Source of the DNA: Pelagihabitans sp947500445
GTDB taxonomy: Bacteria > Bacteroidota > Bacteroidia > Flavobacteriales > Flavobacteriaceae
Direction: 5' to 3'
DNA length: 64,000 nucleotides
Assembly (NCBI RefSeq): GCF_050589625.1
Contig: NZ_JBNGOP010000009.1
Span: 62,001-126,000, forward strand
How positions within the stretch are numbered: the first letter of the stretch is position 1; each line of letters starts with the position of its first letter. Below, piece after piece: positions 23,041 to 32,351 of the stretch. The notes below the pieces were generated by a model. The model was not told the DNA's origin and made no database searches. It saw only the letters and a program-made list of their open reading frames with translations. A program made the translations under genes and the position numbers.

Positions 23041-24126
23041 TCACCCAAAGGATGGCGTATGCTCCTCGGAGGTTTGTTGTGGTTTCATGTCTTTGGGGAT
23101 TCTTGGGTTCATAATTTTGAACCATAGCGGTGGCACCAAGGAAAGGACCATTGAGGTGGGGTAACCAAAGGGCATCTGCGGAGAAATATCGTAATAGTCC
23201 AAAATTTGATATTTTTTGGAGGACTTATAGTGGTGGTCGCTATGTCGGGTAAGTTCGTACAATACAATACGCCCCATTACATGATTGCTGTTCCAGGAAT
23301 GTACTTCCCGAACGCGTTCGTACCTGCCCGAGGCCATTTTTTTGCGGATGAGCCCGTAATGCTCAATATAGTTCACCGATTCCAGCATAGTAAAGCCGAC
23401 GATTCCGGTAAAAATAGCAAAGGTTAGGCCGATAGGTCCGAAAAACACGAAGGTAGCGGCAAGATATACCGACTGGAACAAGGTATACCATAGCATGTCA
23501 TTGGTGATAGAGAAAAACGGCTTGTCGGCTCCTTTCAATAGTTTTTGCTGAAGTTTCCATGCACTTGTATATTGCCGTGCCACCGAGGTGAACCAAAAAG
23601 AATAAACCGATTGATTGTATTTTGCCGTGGCGGGATCCTCAGCGGTGGCCGCGTTGGCATGATGGCCAAAATTATGTTCAATGTAGAAGTGCATATAGTG
23701 CGAGGGAAGCAATAACATTTTTCCAAGATAACGTTCCCATGTTTGCTGTCGATGCCCCAATTCATGGGCCACGTTTATGCCATTGGTGCCGAGTACGATA
23801 CCTACCGAAATGATGAGGCCGACCACTTCATAGAGTGCGTAAGAATGTGCGTTCACGTCCCATAGGGTGTATAGCAGCAATCCGAACACAACGGGTACGT
23901 TAAGGTAGAGCATCCAATCAAAAACCTTGCTTTTGGCCTTTTTTTCTCGAACTTCCCCTTCATGATTGCTGGTGTCGTGCGGAAGCAATACCTCCAAAAC
24001 GGGAATCATGACAAAGGCATAGAATGGGGTGAAAAAGCTCCAGGGCCCTTTAAAGTAAATACTGATGACCGCGGAAAGCGGTAAGGTCATCGCGGCAATA
24101 TATTTCAGGTCTTTCATGGGAAACAT
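23041..24126 (-). CDS. AlkB-type membrane fatty-acyl/alkane hydroxylase (alkane 1-monooxygenase family)
   Basis: This is an integral membrane di-iron protein. The three histidine clusters of the AlkB family are visible: HELGHR (121-126), H-x-x-x-x-H-N-F-G-H-H (146-156) and HSDHH (295-299). The AlkB signature NYIEHYGL is at 252-259. Several hydrophobic helices surround them (about 8-25, 35-48, 75-90, 100-118 and 210-245). At 361 aa it is slightly shorter than the usual 380-410. The family hydroxylates terminal carbons of alkanes or related chains using rubredoxin electrons; no rubredoxin gene is adjacent, so the substrate and partner are unknown. It starts MFPMKDLKY, with an alternative Met at residue 4. 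It is divergent from the DUF4175 gene. Confidence 0.9.
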   Translation of the reverse strand: MFPMKDLKYIAAMTLPLSAVISIYFKGPWSFFTPFYAFVMIPVLEVLLPHDTSNHEGEVREKKAKSKVFDWMLYLNVPVVFGLLLYTLWDVNAHSYALYEVVGLIISVGIVLGTNGINVAHELGHRQQTWERYLGKMLLLPSHYMHFYIEHNFGHHANAATAEDPATAKYNQSVYSFWFTSVARQYTSAWKLQQKLLKGADKPFFSITNDMLWYTLFQSVYLAATFVFFGPIGLTFAIFTGIVGFTMLESVNYIEHYGLIRKKMASGRYERVREVHSWNSNHVMGRIVLYELTRHSDHHYKSSKKYQILDYYDISPQMPFGYPTSMVLSLVPPLWFKIMNPRIPKDMKPQQTSEEHTPSFG

Positions 24127-24253
24127 TGGTTACAGGTTGACAAAACGCACTATTGAAAAAAGGTTTGCTTACACTTGCGCGCCTTAGCAGGGCATTTTAA
24201 CAATTTATTCGTTCTTAAATTGGTGATATCAAGTATCTTGGTAATAAATATAA

Positions 24254-27200
24254 TTGAAATTGAACAGTTATCACAAAATACTCGACAAACTTGATCGATT
24301 CGTAAAAAAGTATTACACCAAAATGTTGATAAAGGGGATAACCCTTTTTGTCGCTTTTGGGCTGTTGTGCTTTTTTTTGGTTTTAGGGGTGGAGTATTTC
24401 TTATGGCTGGGTTCCACAGGCAGGTTGGGATTATTGCTGCTGCTGATAACAGTGGAGGTCTTTTTGGTCTACCGGTACATAGCGACGCCTTTGTTTTATC
24501 TGTTCAAGCTAAAAAAAGGAATCAGCAATAAGGAGGCCTCCCGGCTAATAGGCAGGCATTTTGGGGAAGTGGGCGACAAGCTCTACAATCTTTTGGATCT
24601 TTCCGAGGATGCAGCGCAATCGGAGCTGTTGTTGGCCAGTATCGAACAGCGTTCGCGGCAGTTGAGCGAGGTATCATTTTTGGGTGCAATAGCCTATAAG
24701 GACAATCTTAGGTATGTAAAGTATCTGTTGGTTCCCTTATTGTTGTTCGCTGCAATCGCATTTAGCGGTAATCTCGGCTCATTTTTTGGTTCGGCAAAGC
24801 GGGTAGTCAACTATGATTTGGCCTATGAACCCCCGGCCCCCTTTCGCTTTCAGGTATTGAACGACAGTTTGGAGGTGTTGGATACCGACACCTTTACGAT
24901 CAGGATGGGTACTATTGGAACGATTAGGCCGGAAACGGTGTATATCGAAATTGATGGGAAACAGGCGTTATTGACGGAGAGAAACGGGAATTACCAATAC
25001 CGCTTGCCAGAGCCGCTACAGAGTACCTCTTTTTCCTTCGTATCCAATGAAGTGAGATCTCCGGAATACCGGTTAAATGTGCTAAAGACCCCCGCTATGG
25101 AAGATTTTAGCATGCGGTTGGATTATCCGAGGTATACGGGACGGGCGAACAAGCGTTTACAGGGTACGGGAAACGCCACGGTACCCGAGGGTACGCGTAT
25201 TAGCTGGGAAATTAGGGGAAGGGATATCGAAAGGGTAAAGTGGACCACTAGGGATACCGCTGTCAGTTTTCAGAAGGTAGCGGATGGCTATCGTTTGAAC
25301 AAGCGGTTGTTCCGTACGGTCGGGTATGAAATTTCGACCGGGAACCAAAATGTTAACGACTATGAACGATTGGGCTATAGGATAAAAGTGGTCAAGGATG
25401 CGTTTCCTACGATAAAGGTGAACAAGGTGATAGATTCGTTAACACCCAATGTAGCGTATTTTTCAGGAGAGGCCACGGACGATTATGCTTTGAAGAAAAC
25501 TGCTTTGGTCTATTTTCCCAGTACGGATACCGCAAGTAAAAAGCGCGTACCCTTGGAGTCACCAAAAGGGAATTACCAAAAGTTTTACTATACCTATCCT
25601 TCGGGTATGGACTTAAAGGAAGATACGGAGTATCGTTTTTATTTTGAAGTGACCGATAATGATGCCGTCCACGGTGGTAAAACTACCAAAAGTGAAGTCT
25701 TTACCATGGCATTGTTGAACCAAGACCAATTGATGGAAAAGGATTTACGGTCGCGGGAGACCTTGATCAATAGTTTTGACAAATCCATGGAGCGTTACCA
25801 AGAGCAAAAAAACGAGCTTGGGGACATCAATAAGTTACAAAAGGAAAAAAAGGAGTTGAATTTCAACGACAAGAGCCAGATAAAGCAATTTCTGAATAAG
25901 CAGAAAAATCAGGAACAAATGATGCAAAAGCTGAGCACTCAGCTGAAAGAAAACCTTAAGCGAACCGAAAGGGATGATAAGCTGAACAAGCTATTGCAAG
26001 AACGTTTAGAGCGTCAAGAGAAAAAAGCGCTTAAGAATGCAAAACTGATAGAAGAACTACAAAAGGTAGCGGATAAGATCAACCAAGAAGAGTTGAGCAA
26101 ACGGTTGGAAGAACTGGGCAAGAAACAACGAACAGGGGAGCGAAGCTTGGAACAGTTGTTGGAACTGACAAAACGGTATTATGTAACCGAGAAAATGGCA
26201 CAGTTGTCGAAGGCGCTTGAGAAAATGGCAACGGAGCAAGAGAACATGGCCAAAAAGGAAGGCCTGTCCAAAGAGGACCGTGAAAAACAGGAGGACTTAC
26301 AAAAGGCGTTCAAGTCCTTGACAGAGGAACTTAAAGAGTTACAAAAAGACAATGATGCATTAAAAAAACCATTGGAACTGAAAGTAGATGAGAAAAAGAA
26401 AACGGGGGTAGAACGGAACCAAAAGGAGGCAGTGGACATGATGAAGGCCGGTGAAGAGCAGACGGATGATAAACAGAAACCAAAAGCCATTTCGGGAAAG
26501 CAACAGTCCGCTGCGGAGAAAATGAAGGAAATGGCCAAAGAACTACAGCAGTCGGCTTCCGGTAGCGCAGGCGGGAGCAGCGTTGCAGAGGATGCTGAAA
26601 TGCTACGGCAGATTTTGGATAATTTGGTCATTTTTTCGTTCAAACAAGAAGGCCTTTTCGAAACCTTGGAAAGTATTGATCAGGACGGACCGCAGTACAG
26701 CGGAGTCGTGCGTAAACAAAAGGAACTACGGGTGTTGTTCGAGCACGTGGACGATAGTTTATTCAGCCTGTCCCTACGACAACCGGAGTTATCTGAATAT
26801 GTGGACGAACAGGTTACAGAGGTGTATTACAATATGGATAAGGCCTTGGACAATCTAGCCGAAAGTCAGGTATATCAAAGCGTTTCCTACCAAAAATATG
26901 TGTTGAATGCCTCTAATGGGCTCGCTGATTTTCTGGCGAAACTTCTGGACAATATGAACCAAAGCATGAAAATGGGACAAGGGCAGGGGGAGAGCAGTGA
27001 GGGGTTTCAGTTGCCGGACATTATAAAGGAGCAGGGTGCCATGAAGAAGAAGATGGAAGGCATGGGCAAGGATGGCAAGCAACGAGAGGGAGAAAAGGAA
27101 GACGGCCAGAAGGGTGAAGGGCAAGGAAAGGGCGAAGACGGAAAGCAAGGGCAGCAAAAAGGAGGTAAAGAGGGCAATGGTGGTGAAGATGGGGATAAAA

Positions 27201-27691
27201 AGGGAGATAAGAAGGGTAAAGGACCCAGTGGAAACGGAAGTGGCAATGGCAATCAGTTGGGGGAGAAAGAACTGGAGGAATTGTACGAGATATATAAGCA
27301 ACAGCAGGAAATTAGGGCCGCGTTGGAAAAACAACTACAGGACATGATCAACGCATCCGATCGAAAGCTTGGGGAAAAGCTGTTGCGGCAAATGCAGGAT
27401 TTTGAGGATGATTTGTTGGAGAATGGAATTACTACCAGAAGCATGCAAAAGGTAAACAACATACAGTATGAATTATTGAAACTGGAGAATGCGGCGATGA
27501 AACAAGGTAAAAAGAAGGAACGGGAAAGCACGGTTAATGACAAAAAGTACCGGAACCCGATCACCACGAAGCCGAAGTTGTTGGAGGAATTTAAAAATGA
27601 GATTGAATTACTTAATCGACAAGCCTTACCTTTGCGCCCCGATTATAAAGAGAAGGTGAAGGAATATTTTCGAGCGAATGATCAATTATAA
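24254..27691 (+). CDS. DUF4175-family large membrane-anchored coiled-coil protein
   Basis: The protein has 1145 aa. Three hydrophobic segments lie near the N-terminus (about 26-50, 56-76 and 154-175). A beta-rich region follows (about 190-480), with sequences such as FTIRMGTIGTIRPETVYIEIDG. A long charged coiled-coil stretch (about 490-760) comes next, then a Gly/Lys/Glu-rich low-complexity stretch (about 925-1000), then a basic, helical end. This matches the DUF4175 proteins that sit beside ybeY in Flavobacteriia, and their function is not established. The start is TTG at 24254 (TTG AAA TTG AAC), because no ATG precedes the first membrane helix in a better place. The stop overlaps the ybeY start by 14 nt, so the two are likely translationally coupled. 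It heads the plus-strand run DUF4175-ybeY-mnmG-methyltransferase. Confidence 0.85.
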   Translation: MKLNSYHKILDKLDRFVKKYYTKMLIKGITLFVAFGLLCFFLVLGVEYFLWLGSTGRLGLLLLLITVEVFLVYRYIATPLFYLFKLKKGISNKEASRLIGRHFGEVGDKLYNLLDLSEDAAQSELLLASIEQRSRQLSEVSFLGAIAYKDNLRYVKYLLVPLLLFAAIAFSGNLGSFFGSAKRVVNYDLAYEPPAPFRFQVLNDSLEVLDTDTFTIRMGTIGTIRPETVYIEIDGKQALLTERNGNYQYRLPEPLQSTSFSFVSNEVRSPEYRLNVLKTPAMEDFSMRLDYPRYTGRANKRLQGTGNATVPEGTRISWEIRGRDIERVKWTTRDTAVSFQKVADGYRLNKRLFRTVGYEISTGNQNVNDYERLGYRIKVVKDAFPTIKVNKVIDSLTPNVAYFSGEATDDYALKKTALVYFPSTDTASKKRVPLESPKGNYQKFYYTYPSGMDLKEDTEYRFYFEVTDNDAVHGGKTTKSEVFTMALLNQDQLMEKDLRSRETLINSFDKSMERYQEQKNELGDINKLQKEKKELNFNDKSQIKQFLNKQKNQEQMMQKLSTQLKENLKRTERDDKLNKLLQERLERQEKKALKNAKLIEELQKVADKINQEELSKRLEELGKKQRTGERSLEQLLELTKRYYVTEKMAQLSKALEKMATEQENMAKKEGLSKEDREKQEDLQKAFKSLTEELKELQKDNDALKKPLELKVDEKKKTGVERNQKEAVDMMKAGEEQTDDKQKPKAISGKQQSAAEKMKEMAKELQQSASGSAGGSSVAEDAEMLRQILDNLVIFSFKQEGLFETLESIDQDGPQYSGVVRKQKELRVLFEHVDDSLFSLSLRQPELSEYVDEQVTEVYYNMDKALDNLAESQVYQSVSYQKYVLNASNGLADFLAKLLDNMNQSMKMGQGQGESSEGFQLPDIIKEQGAMKKKMEGMGKDGKQREGEKEDGQKGEGQGKGEDGKQGQQKGGKEGNGGEDGDKKGDKKGKGPSGNGSGNGNQLGEKELEELYEIYKQQQEIRAALEKQLQDMINASDRKLGEKLLRQMQDFEDDLLENGITTRSMQKVNNIQYELLKLENAAMKQGKKKERESTVNDKKYRNPITTKPKLLEEFKNEIELLNRQALPLRPDYKEKVKEYFRANDQL

Positions 27692-28097
27692 TTACGAAGG
27701 CTCTTTTAGTCTGACTGATGAACCCTATTATTCCGATTGGATAACTAGGGTTATTAGGTTAAATGACTTGTTGGTGTTGGAGTTATCGTATGTTTTCTGT
27801 GACGATGTTTATCTTCTCGATTTGAACAAAAGGTTTCTGAATCACGATACGTTAACCGACATCATTACGTTCGATTATAGTGACGGCAATAAGGTTGCGG
27901 GGGACATCTTCATTTCGGTGGAGCGCGTAGCGGAAAATTCGGAAAAGTATGGAACCGATTTCGATGCGGAATTAAGGCGCGTTATGGTTCACGGAGTGTT
28001 GCACCTGATGGGATATGGGGATAAAGATGAAGAAGAGAAGAAAGTTATGCGCCAGATGGAGGATAGCATGATGAAAATGTTCCACGTGGAACATTGA
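27678..28097 (+). CDS. ybeY: Endoribonuclease YbeY (rRNA maturation factor)
   Basis: YbeY is a zinc-dependent RNase involved in 16S rRNA 3' end maturation and ribosome quality control. The metal-binding motif is HGVLHLMGYGDKDEE, with H105 and H109; D115 takes the place of the third histidine found in E. coli, which is the form I associate with Bacteroidota. At 139 aa it has normal length. It overlaps the DUF4175 gene by 14 nt. Its last codons, encoding MFHVEH, contain a perfect parS-like palindrome (28078-28093), so the coding and DNA-binding signals share bases. mnmG follows 37 nt later. Confidence 0.95.
   Translation: MINYNYEGSFSLTDEPYYSDWITRVIRLNDLLVLELSYVFCDDVYLLDLNKRFLNHDTLTDIITFDYSDGNKVAGDIFISVERVAENSEKYGTDFDAELRRVMVHGVLHLMGYGDKDEEEKKVMRQMEDSMMKMFHVEH
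28078..28093. promoter_or_regulatory. parS-like ParB-binding palindrome 1 (inside the end of ybeY)
   Basis: TGTTCCACGTGGAACA is a perfect 16-bp palindrome. It is identical in core to the parS sequence known from Pseudomonas (TGTTCCACGTGGAACM). It overlaps the final codons of ybeY. Confidence 0.75.
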
Positions 28098-28134
28098 TGG
28101 TCGCTAAGGGTATAAATATAATAGCGTTGACGAT

Positions 28135-30003
28135 ATGTTTGCGAACGATTATGATGTAGTGGTGGTCGGAGGGGGCCACGCAGGTGCGGAAGCCGCTGCC
28201 GCTGCCGCTAATATGGGCAGTAGCACTTTGTTGGTTACAATGAACCTGCAGACGATTGGACAAATGTCCTGTAATCCTGCTATGGGCGGGATAGCCAAGG
28301 GGCAGATCGTTAGAGAAATCGATGCACTAGGTGGTTATAGCGGCATTGTTACGGATAAGAGCGCTATCCAGTTTAAAATGCTCAATAAAAGTAAAGGTCC
28401 TGCGATGTGGAGTCCCAGAGCGCAGAATGATCGTATGCGGTTTGCAGAGGAGTGGCGTCTGATGTTGGAGCGAACGCCCAATTGTGATTTCTATCAAGAA
28501 ATGGTTTCGGGCCTGTTGATAGAAGCGGATAGGGTGGTGGGCGTAAAAACGTCATTAGGTTTGGAGATAAGGGCCAAAAGTGTAGTGTTGACCAATGGAA
28601 CATTTTTAAATGGATTAATTCATATTGGAGAACGACAATTGGGTGGTGGTAGGGCTGGCGAAAAGGCAGCTACTGGAATTACTGAGCAATTGGTCGCGTT
28701 GGGCTTTGAGAGCGGAAGAATGAAGACCGGCACACCCCCTAGGGTGGATGGTCGATCTTTGGACTATTCAGTGATGATACCACAACCGGGCGATGAACGG
28801 CCGGAGCGCTTTTCTTATGAAAACACTCCAAAGTTATCAAAACAACGGGAGTGTCACATGACCCATACGAGTTTTTTAGTGCACGATTTATTACGAGAGG
28901 GTTTTGACCGTTCTCCTATGTTCAATGGAAGCATCAAAAGTATCGGTCCTAGATACTGCCCGTCGATAGAGGATAAAATAAATAGGTTCGCCGACAAGGA
29001 TAGTCATCAGTTGTTTGTGGAACCTGAAGGTTGGGATACCGTTGAGGTCTATGTAAACGGTTTTTCTACTTCCTTGCCAGAGGATGTTCAGTTTAAGGCG
29101 TTACGTTCGGTCAAGGGTTTTGAAAACGTAAAGTTTTTTAGACCGGGGTATGCCATAGAGTATGATTATTTTCCACCGACACAGCTAAAGCATACCTTGG
29201 AAACAAAGCTGGTTCAAAATCTATTTTTTGCTGGGCAGATAAATGGCACCACGGGGTATGAAGAGGCCGCATCGCAAGGTTTGATGGCAGGTATTAACGC
29301 GCACCAAAAAGTTAAAGAAAAAGAGGCGTTCATTTTAAACAGGGATGAAGCGTATATTGGAGTATTGATCGATGATTTGATAACGAAAGGCACCGAGGAA
29401 CCTTATCGTATGTTTACGTCACGTGCGGAGTACCGTACCTTGTTGCGTCAAGATAACGCTGATTTGAGGTTGACCCCCAAGGGTCATGCGTTAGGACTTG
29501 CTAGTCTAGCGCGTTTGCGACGGATGGAACAAAAGGATAAAGAATCATCAGCGTTTGTGTCTTTCTTTAAAAAGACCAGTGTGCTGCCCGAGGAAATCAA
29601 CCCGATTCTGGAGGAGTTGGATTCATCGCCGGTACGGCAATCCGATAAAATGTACAAGGTGTTTTCTAGGCCAAAAGTGACCATGGAACATATGATGGTA
29701 CTGGATAAAGTAGCCGCATATGTTGACGAGCACGAGGTAGATGATGAGGTGTTGGAACAGACGGAGATTCAAGTGAAATATTCCGGTTATATCGCGAAGG
29801 AAAAACTGAATGCCGATAAGTTACAGCGACTGGAAAACGTGAAGATACCGGAGGATTTCGATTATAGCCAGTTAAAGTCCTTGTCATACGAGGCACGTGA
29901 AAAGCTTGGCGCTATCAAGCCGGTGACCATTGCACAAGCGGCTAGGGTAAGTGGTGTGAACCCGTCGGACATCAGTGTTTTGCTCGTTTTTCTAGGGCGA
30001 TAG
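28135..30003 (+). CDS. mnmG: tRNA uridine-5-carboxymethylaminomethyl(34) synthesis enzyme MnmG (GidA)
   Basis: This FAD-dependent enzyme works with MnmE to install the cmnm5 group on wobble uridine 34 of certain tRNAs. The N-terminal dinucleotide-binding motif VVVVGGGHAGAEAA (GGGHAG at 12-17) is clear. So are the family signatures GQMSCNPAMGGIAKG (about 42-56), GTFLNGLIHIG and GQINGTTGYEEAA, with QGLMAGINA following. At 622 aa it is the normal length. It lies third in the DUF4175-ybeY-mnmG run. It is flanked on both sides by parS-like palindromes, which fits the known tendency of gidA to lie near the replication origin and segregation sites. No parA or parB is in the window. Confidence 0.97.
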   Translation: MFANDYDVVVVGGGHAGAEAAAAAANMGSSTLLVTMNLQTIGQMSCNPAMGGIAKGQIVREIDALGGYSGIVTDKSAIQFKMLNKSKGPAMWSPRAQNDRMRFAEEWRLMLERTPNCDFYQEMVSGLLIEADRVVGVKTSLGLEIRAKSVVLTNGTFLNGLIHIGERQLGGGRAGEKAATGITEQLVALGFESGRMKTGTPPRVDGRSLDYSVMIPQPGDERPERFSYENTPKLSKQRECHMTHTSFLVHDLLREGFDRSPMFNGSIKSIGPRYCPSIEDKINRFADKDSHQLFVEPEGWDTVEVYVNGFSTSLPEDVQFKALRSVKGFENVKFFRPGYAIEYDYFPPTQLKHTLETKLVQNLFFAGQINGTTGYEEAASQGLMAGINAHQKVKEKEAFILNRDEAYIGVLIDDLITKGTEEPYRMFTSRAEYRTLLRQDNADLRLTPKGHALGLASLARLRRMEQKDKESSAFVSFFKKTSVLPEEINPILEELDSSPVRQSDKMYKVFSRPKVTMEHMMVLDKVAAYVDEHEVDDEVLEQTEIQVKYSGYIAKEKLNADKLQRLENVKIPEDFDYSQLKSLSYEAREKLGAIKPVTIAQAARVSGVNPSDISVLLVFLGR

Positions 30004-30010
30004 CAGATAG

Positions 30011-30026
30011 GGTTCCACGTGGAACC
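30011..30026. promoter_or_regulatory. parS-like ParB-binding palindrome 2 (after mnmG)
   Basis: GGTTCCACGTGGAACC is a perfect 16-bp palindrome that shares the 14-bp core GTTCCACGTGGAAC with the site at 28078. It lies 7 nt after the mnmG stop codon and about 1.9 kb from the first site. Confidence 0.75.
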
Positions 30027-30163
30027 TTGTTTAGAACAGCACTGTTTTGTACCCAGCTTTGCTAAAGAATGCACCATCATAAGAACATGCACCGGCGGAA
30101 ATAGTTATCCCAAGAACAAGTAGCTAACGTAAACAATACGCCACAACTAAGGCCAACAGTCCC

Positions 30164-30997
30164 ATGAAGGAGTTTTTAAGAACTAAGGATCATTCCGTAA
30201 CGGGTGAGGCGTTCACCTTAATGTTGGATGAGGACATGGAAATGCTGCGCACCGAACCGATACCGCCAAACGTAGATCGATATTATGAGAGCGACACCTA
30301 CATTTCGCATACCGATGCGCGGGCTTCTATGGTAGAAAAGCTATACCAAATCGTAAAAAGGCGAAACCTTCAAGGAAAGGTGAAGCTAATAACGCGGAAT
30401 AATAAAACGGGAAAACGGCTGTTGGATTTTGGTGCGGGAACCGGAGATTTTTTAGTAACCGCCAAGGAGAAGGGTTGGGAGATCGAAGGGGTGGAACCAA
30501 GTCCAATAGCGCAAGAGAACGCACGGAAAAAAGGCCTTCGATTGTGTGGCTCTGTAAAAGAGCTTCAAAACAAAAAATTTGACGTAATCACCCTTTGGCA
30601 CGTTTTAGAGCATGTTCCAAATTTAGAGGAACAGATCGGGGAGTTGGAGGGGCTGCTCGCCAATGACGGAACGCTTATTGTAGCCGTTCCGAACTTTAGG
30701 TCGTACGACGCAAAACGATATGGAACCTTTTGGGCGGCCTATGATGTGCCGCGGCACGTATGGCATTTTTCCAGAAATGCCATACCCAAACTTTTTCAAA
30801 AGGTAAATCTTGAAGTCGTCGCGACCCGTCCCATGTTTTTTGATTCCTTCTACGTTTCCCTATTGTCGGAAAAATATAAGACTGGACAAAATAGATACTT
30901 AAGTGCTTTTTGGAACGGATTAAAATCGAACCTAAAGGCATCCCGCACCAAGGAATATTCTTCCGTCATTTACATACTGCGTCGCAAAGAGGCATAA
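30164..30997 (+). CDS. Class I SAM-dependent methyltransferase
   Basis: This is a Rossmann-fold methyltransferase. SAM-binding motif I is LLDFGAGTGDF (residues 86-96), followed by the acidic loop IEGVEPS. Then come the HVLEHV segment and the DGTLIVAVPN strand typical of the type 11/12 (UbiE/SAM) group. At 277 aa, the first 80 residues precede the fold and may help define the substrate. The substrate is unknown. It follows mnmG by 160 nt (with parS in between), so it may be the last gene of that operon or separately transcribed. Confidence 0.88.
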   Translation: MKEFLRTKDHSVTGEAFTLMLDEDMEMLRTEPIPPNVDRYYESDTYISHTDARASMVEKLYQIVKRRNLQGKVKLITRNNKTGKRLLDFGAGTGDFLVTAKEKGWEIEGVEPSPIAQENARKKGLRLCGSVKELQNKKFDVITLWHVLEHVPNLEEQIGELEGLLANDGTLIVAVPNFRSYDAKRYGTFWAAYDVPRHVWHFSRNAIPKLFQKVNLEVVATRPMFFDSFYVSLLSEKYKTGQNRYLSAFWNGLKSNLKASRTKEYSSVIYILRRKEA

Positions 30998-31252
30998 ACG
31001 ACAACTGCATCCCGATAAAATGGATTTTAAGGCTTTTTAGGGCACTTTGGCGATAAGCCCAAACCGGTGGGTCAAATAGAAATTTTGATCGGTAAAAGCG
31101 ATTTAAAACAGGCTATTTTCAATAGACTTCGACAATGTTTAAAAAATAATCAATAGGTTTTGATTATAATAGAGGTGGCTGCCAATTGCAAACGGGATAA
31201 AGGTAATGGGTTAAATTTTACCATAGTTCGTGATGCATTAGAAAAGCTTTGC
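30998..31252. other. Gap between methyltransferase and OmpH-like genes
   Basis: I see no gene here. The bases around 31028-31080 weakly resemble those at about 38930-38980, but the match is too poor to call a repeat family. The end of the gap holds the OmpH promoter. Confidence 0.4.
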
Positions 31253-31260
31253 TACTTTTG
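31253..31260 (+). promoter_or_regulatory. Bacteroidota -7 promoter box for the OmpH-like gene
   Basis: TACTTTTG matches TAnnTTTG exactly. A weak -33 candidate (TTCG) lies 22 nt upstream at 31227-31230. The predicted start of transcription is about 25 nt before the ATG at 31294. Confidence 0.5.
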
Positions 31261-31293
31261 CCGAGTTCAAAAAAACACCATAAACAAAATATC

Positions 31294-31803
31294 ATGAAAA
31301 AATTGTTAGTGACGCTCACGGTCATCGGAGTAATGTCATGCCAACAGCCGGCAAAAATGGCCTATGTCGACAATGTGAAATTGTTGGACGAGTATCAAGA
31401 GAAAATGGACATTGAGGCAAAGTTCAATGCCAAGGTAGACGCCATGACCAAAAAGAAGGATAGTATTTCCCAAGCTTTTCAATTGGAGGCCCAAGCCTTT
31501 CAAGCAAAAGCCCAGGGAATGTCACAGAAAAAAGCCCAAGAGGAATATGGTATCATACAGCAGAAGGGGCAGTTTATTGGACAACAATTGCAACAGGAAG
31601 AACAGCAGATCCAGCAAGAAGGCCGTACCGAAATGGATTCTCTGGTGAGCAAGGTCAAAAAGGAGATCAAAACCTTTGGTAAAGCCCAAGGATACAACTA
31701 CATTCTAGGCGGTGGCGAAGGCGGTGCGGTATTGTACGGATCCGAAACCGACGATATAACCGACGAAATCCTAAAAATCCTTAACGACAAGTACAAAAAG
31801 TAA
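31294..31803 (+). CDS. OmpH/Skp-family periplasmic chaperone-like lipoprotein
   Basis: The protein has 169 aa. The N-terminus MKKLLVTLTVIGVMSCQQ is a lipoprotein-type signal with a lipobox around VMSC. The rest is a long Gln/Glu/Lys-rich helical stretch (about 45-115), then a short C-terminal segment (YNYILGGGEGGAVLYG), as in OmpH/Skp proteins. By family these hold unfolded outer-membrane proteins in the periplasm, which suits an organism exporting many barrel proteins. The frame opens at 31249, but homology and the promoter box at 31253-31260 place the start at 31294. It is followed by a bidirectional terminator. Confidence 0.88.
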   Translation: MKKLLVTLTVIGVMSCQQPAKMAYVDNVKLLDEYQEKMDIEAKFNAKVDAMTKKKDSISQAFQLEAQAFQAKAQGMSQKKAQEEYGIIQQKGQFIGQQLQQEEQQIQQEGRTEMDSLVSKVKKEIKTFGKAQGYNYILGGGEGGAVLYGSETDDITDEILKILNDKYKK

Positions 31804-31850
31804 GCAATACCATTTTAACTTTAAAACGGTATAAGGCAACACTTTTTCAA

Positions 31851-31885
31851 AAACCCAATACCCTACCAGGGTGTTGGGTTTTTTT
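31851..31885. terminator. Bidirectional terminator between the OmpH-like and DoxX-like genes
   Basis: A stem of AAACCCAA-ACCCT paired with AGGGT-TTGGGTTT flanks a short loop. A T-run follows on the plus strand and an A-run precedes it, so it can serve both convergent genes. The DoxX stop codon overlaps its edge. Confidence 0.85.
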
Positions 31886-32282
31886 ATTGCTGCAGCAAGT
31901 ACACGAGCAACACCGCAGGAACCAGATAGATGACTATGGTCTGCGCCCCAACATACTCCTTGGCCATACGCTGTCCAAAAAAGAGCATTAAAAGGGAGAT
32001 GCACGACAGTACCGCCCCGTAGAAAGGAATGTCCGAATCGATGCCTATGGAAATCGTATAAAGTCCTATAGCGCAAAGGATGCCCGAGGCAATTTCCGCA
32101 ACCAAAACGGTACCCAACAGCAACGGAACCATATTGCCCAGAGGGCTTTTTGCAAAATGACCCGTTAACCAGGTCAGATTTCCCTTCCAGTCGACCACTT
32201 TGTCGATACCACTTTGTAGAAAAGTGATGGCAAGAAATACTAACAATAAGAGCTGTGCAGCGTTCGCGGTCAAGTGTTCCAT
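31884..32282 (-). CDS. DoxX-like integral membrane protein
   Basis: The protein has 132 aa and four predicted membrane helices (about 9-27, 50-70, 75-95 and 110-130). The N-terminal LLLVFLAITFLQSGIDKV segment is typical of DoxX/DoxD-like proteins. The function in this lineage is not established; some relatives take part in redox or quinone-linked membrane processes. It is convergent with the OmpH-like gene and shares its terminator. The delta' gene lies upstream on the same strand about 70 nt away and may be co-transcribed into it. Confidence 0.8.
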   Translation of the reverse strand: MEHLTANAAQLLLLVFLAITFLQSGIDKVVDWKGNLTWLTGHFAKSPLGNMVPLLLGTVLVAEIASGILCAIGLYTISIGIDSDIPFYGAVLSCISLLMLFFGQRMAKEYVGAQTIVIYLVPAVLLVYLLQQ

Positions 32283-32351
32283 AGTGTAATCCCTATTTTA
32301 TGAATAGTATGTGAGTTGTTCCGATCGTTTCTCACCCAAAACATGCGGCGC

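Noticed and set aside
29887..29902. Partial parS-like sequence in mnmG (GGCACGTGAAAAG)
   Set aside because: Only one half matches the palindrome, and the other half differs at several positions.
31028..31080. Similarity between this stretch and about 38930-38980
   Set aside because: Only short words match in order over about 35-50 nt, too little for a dispersed repeat without wider support.
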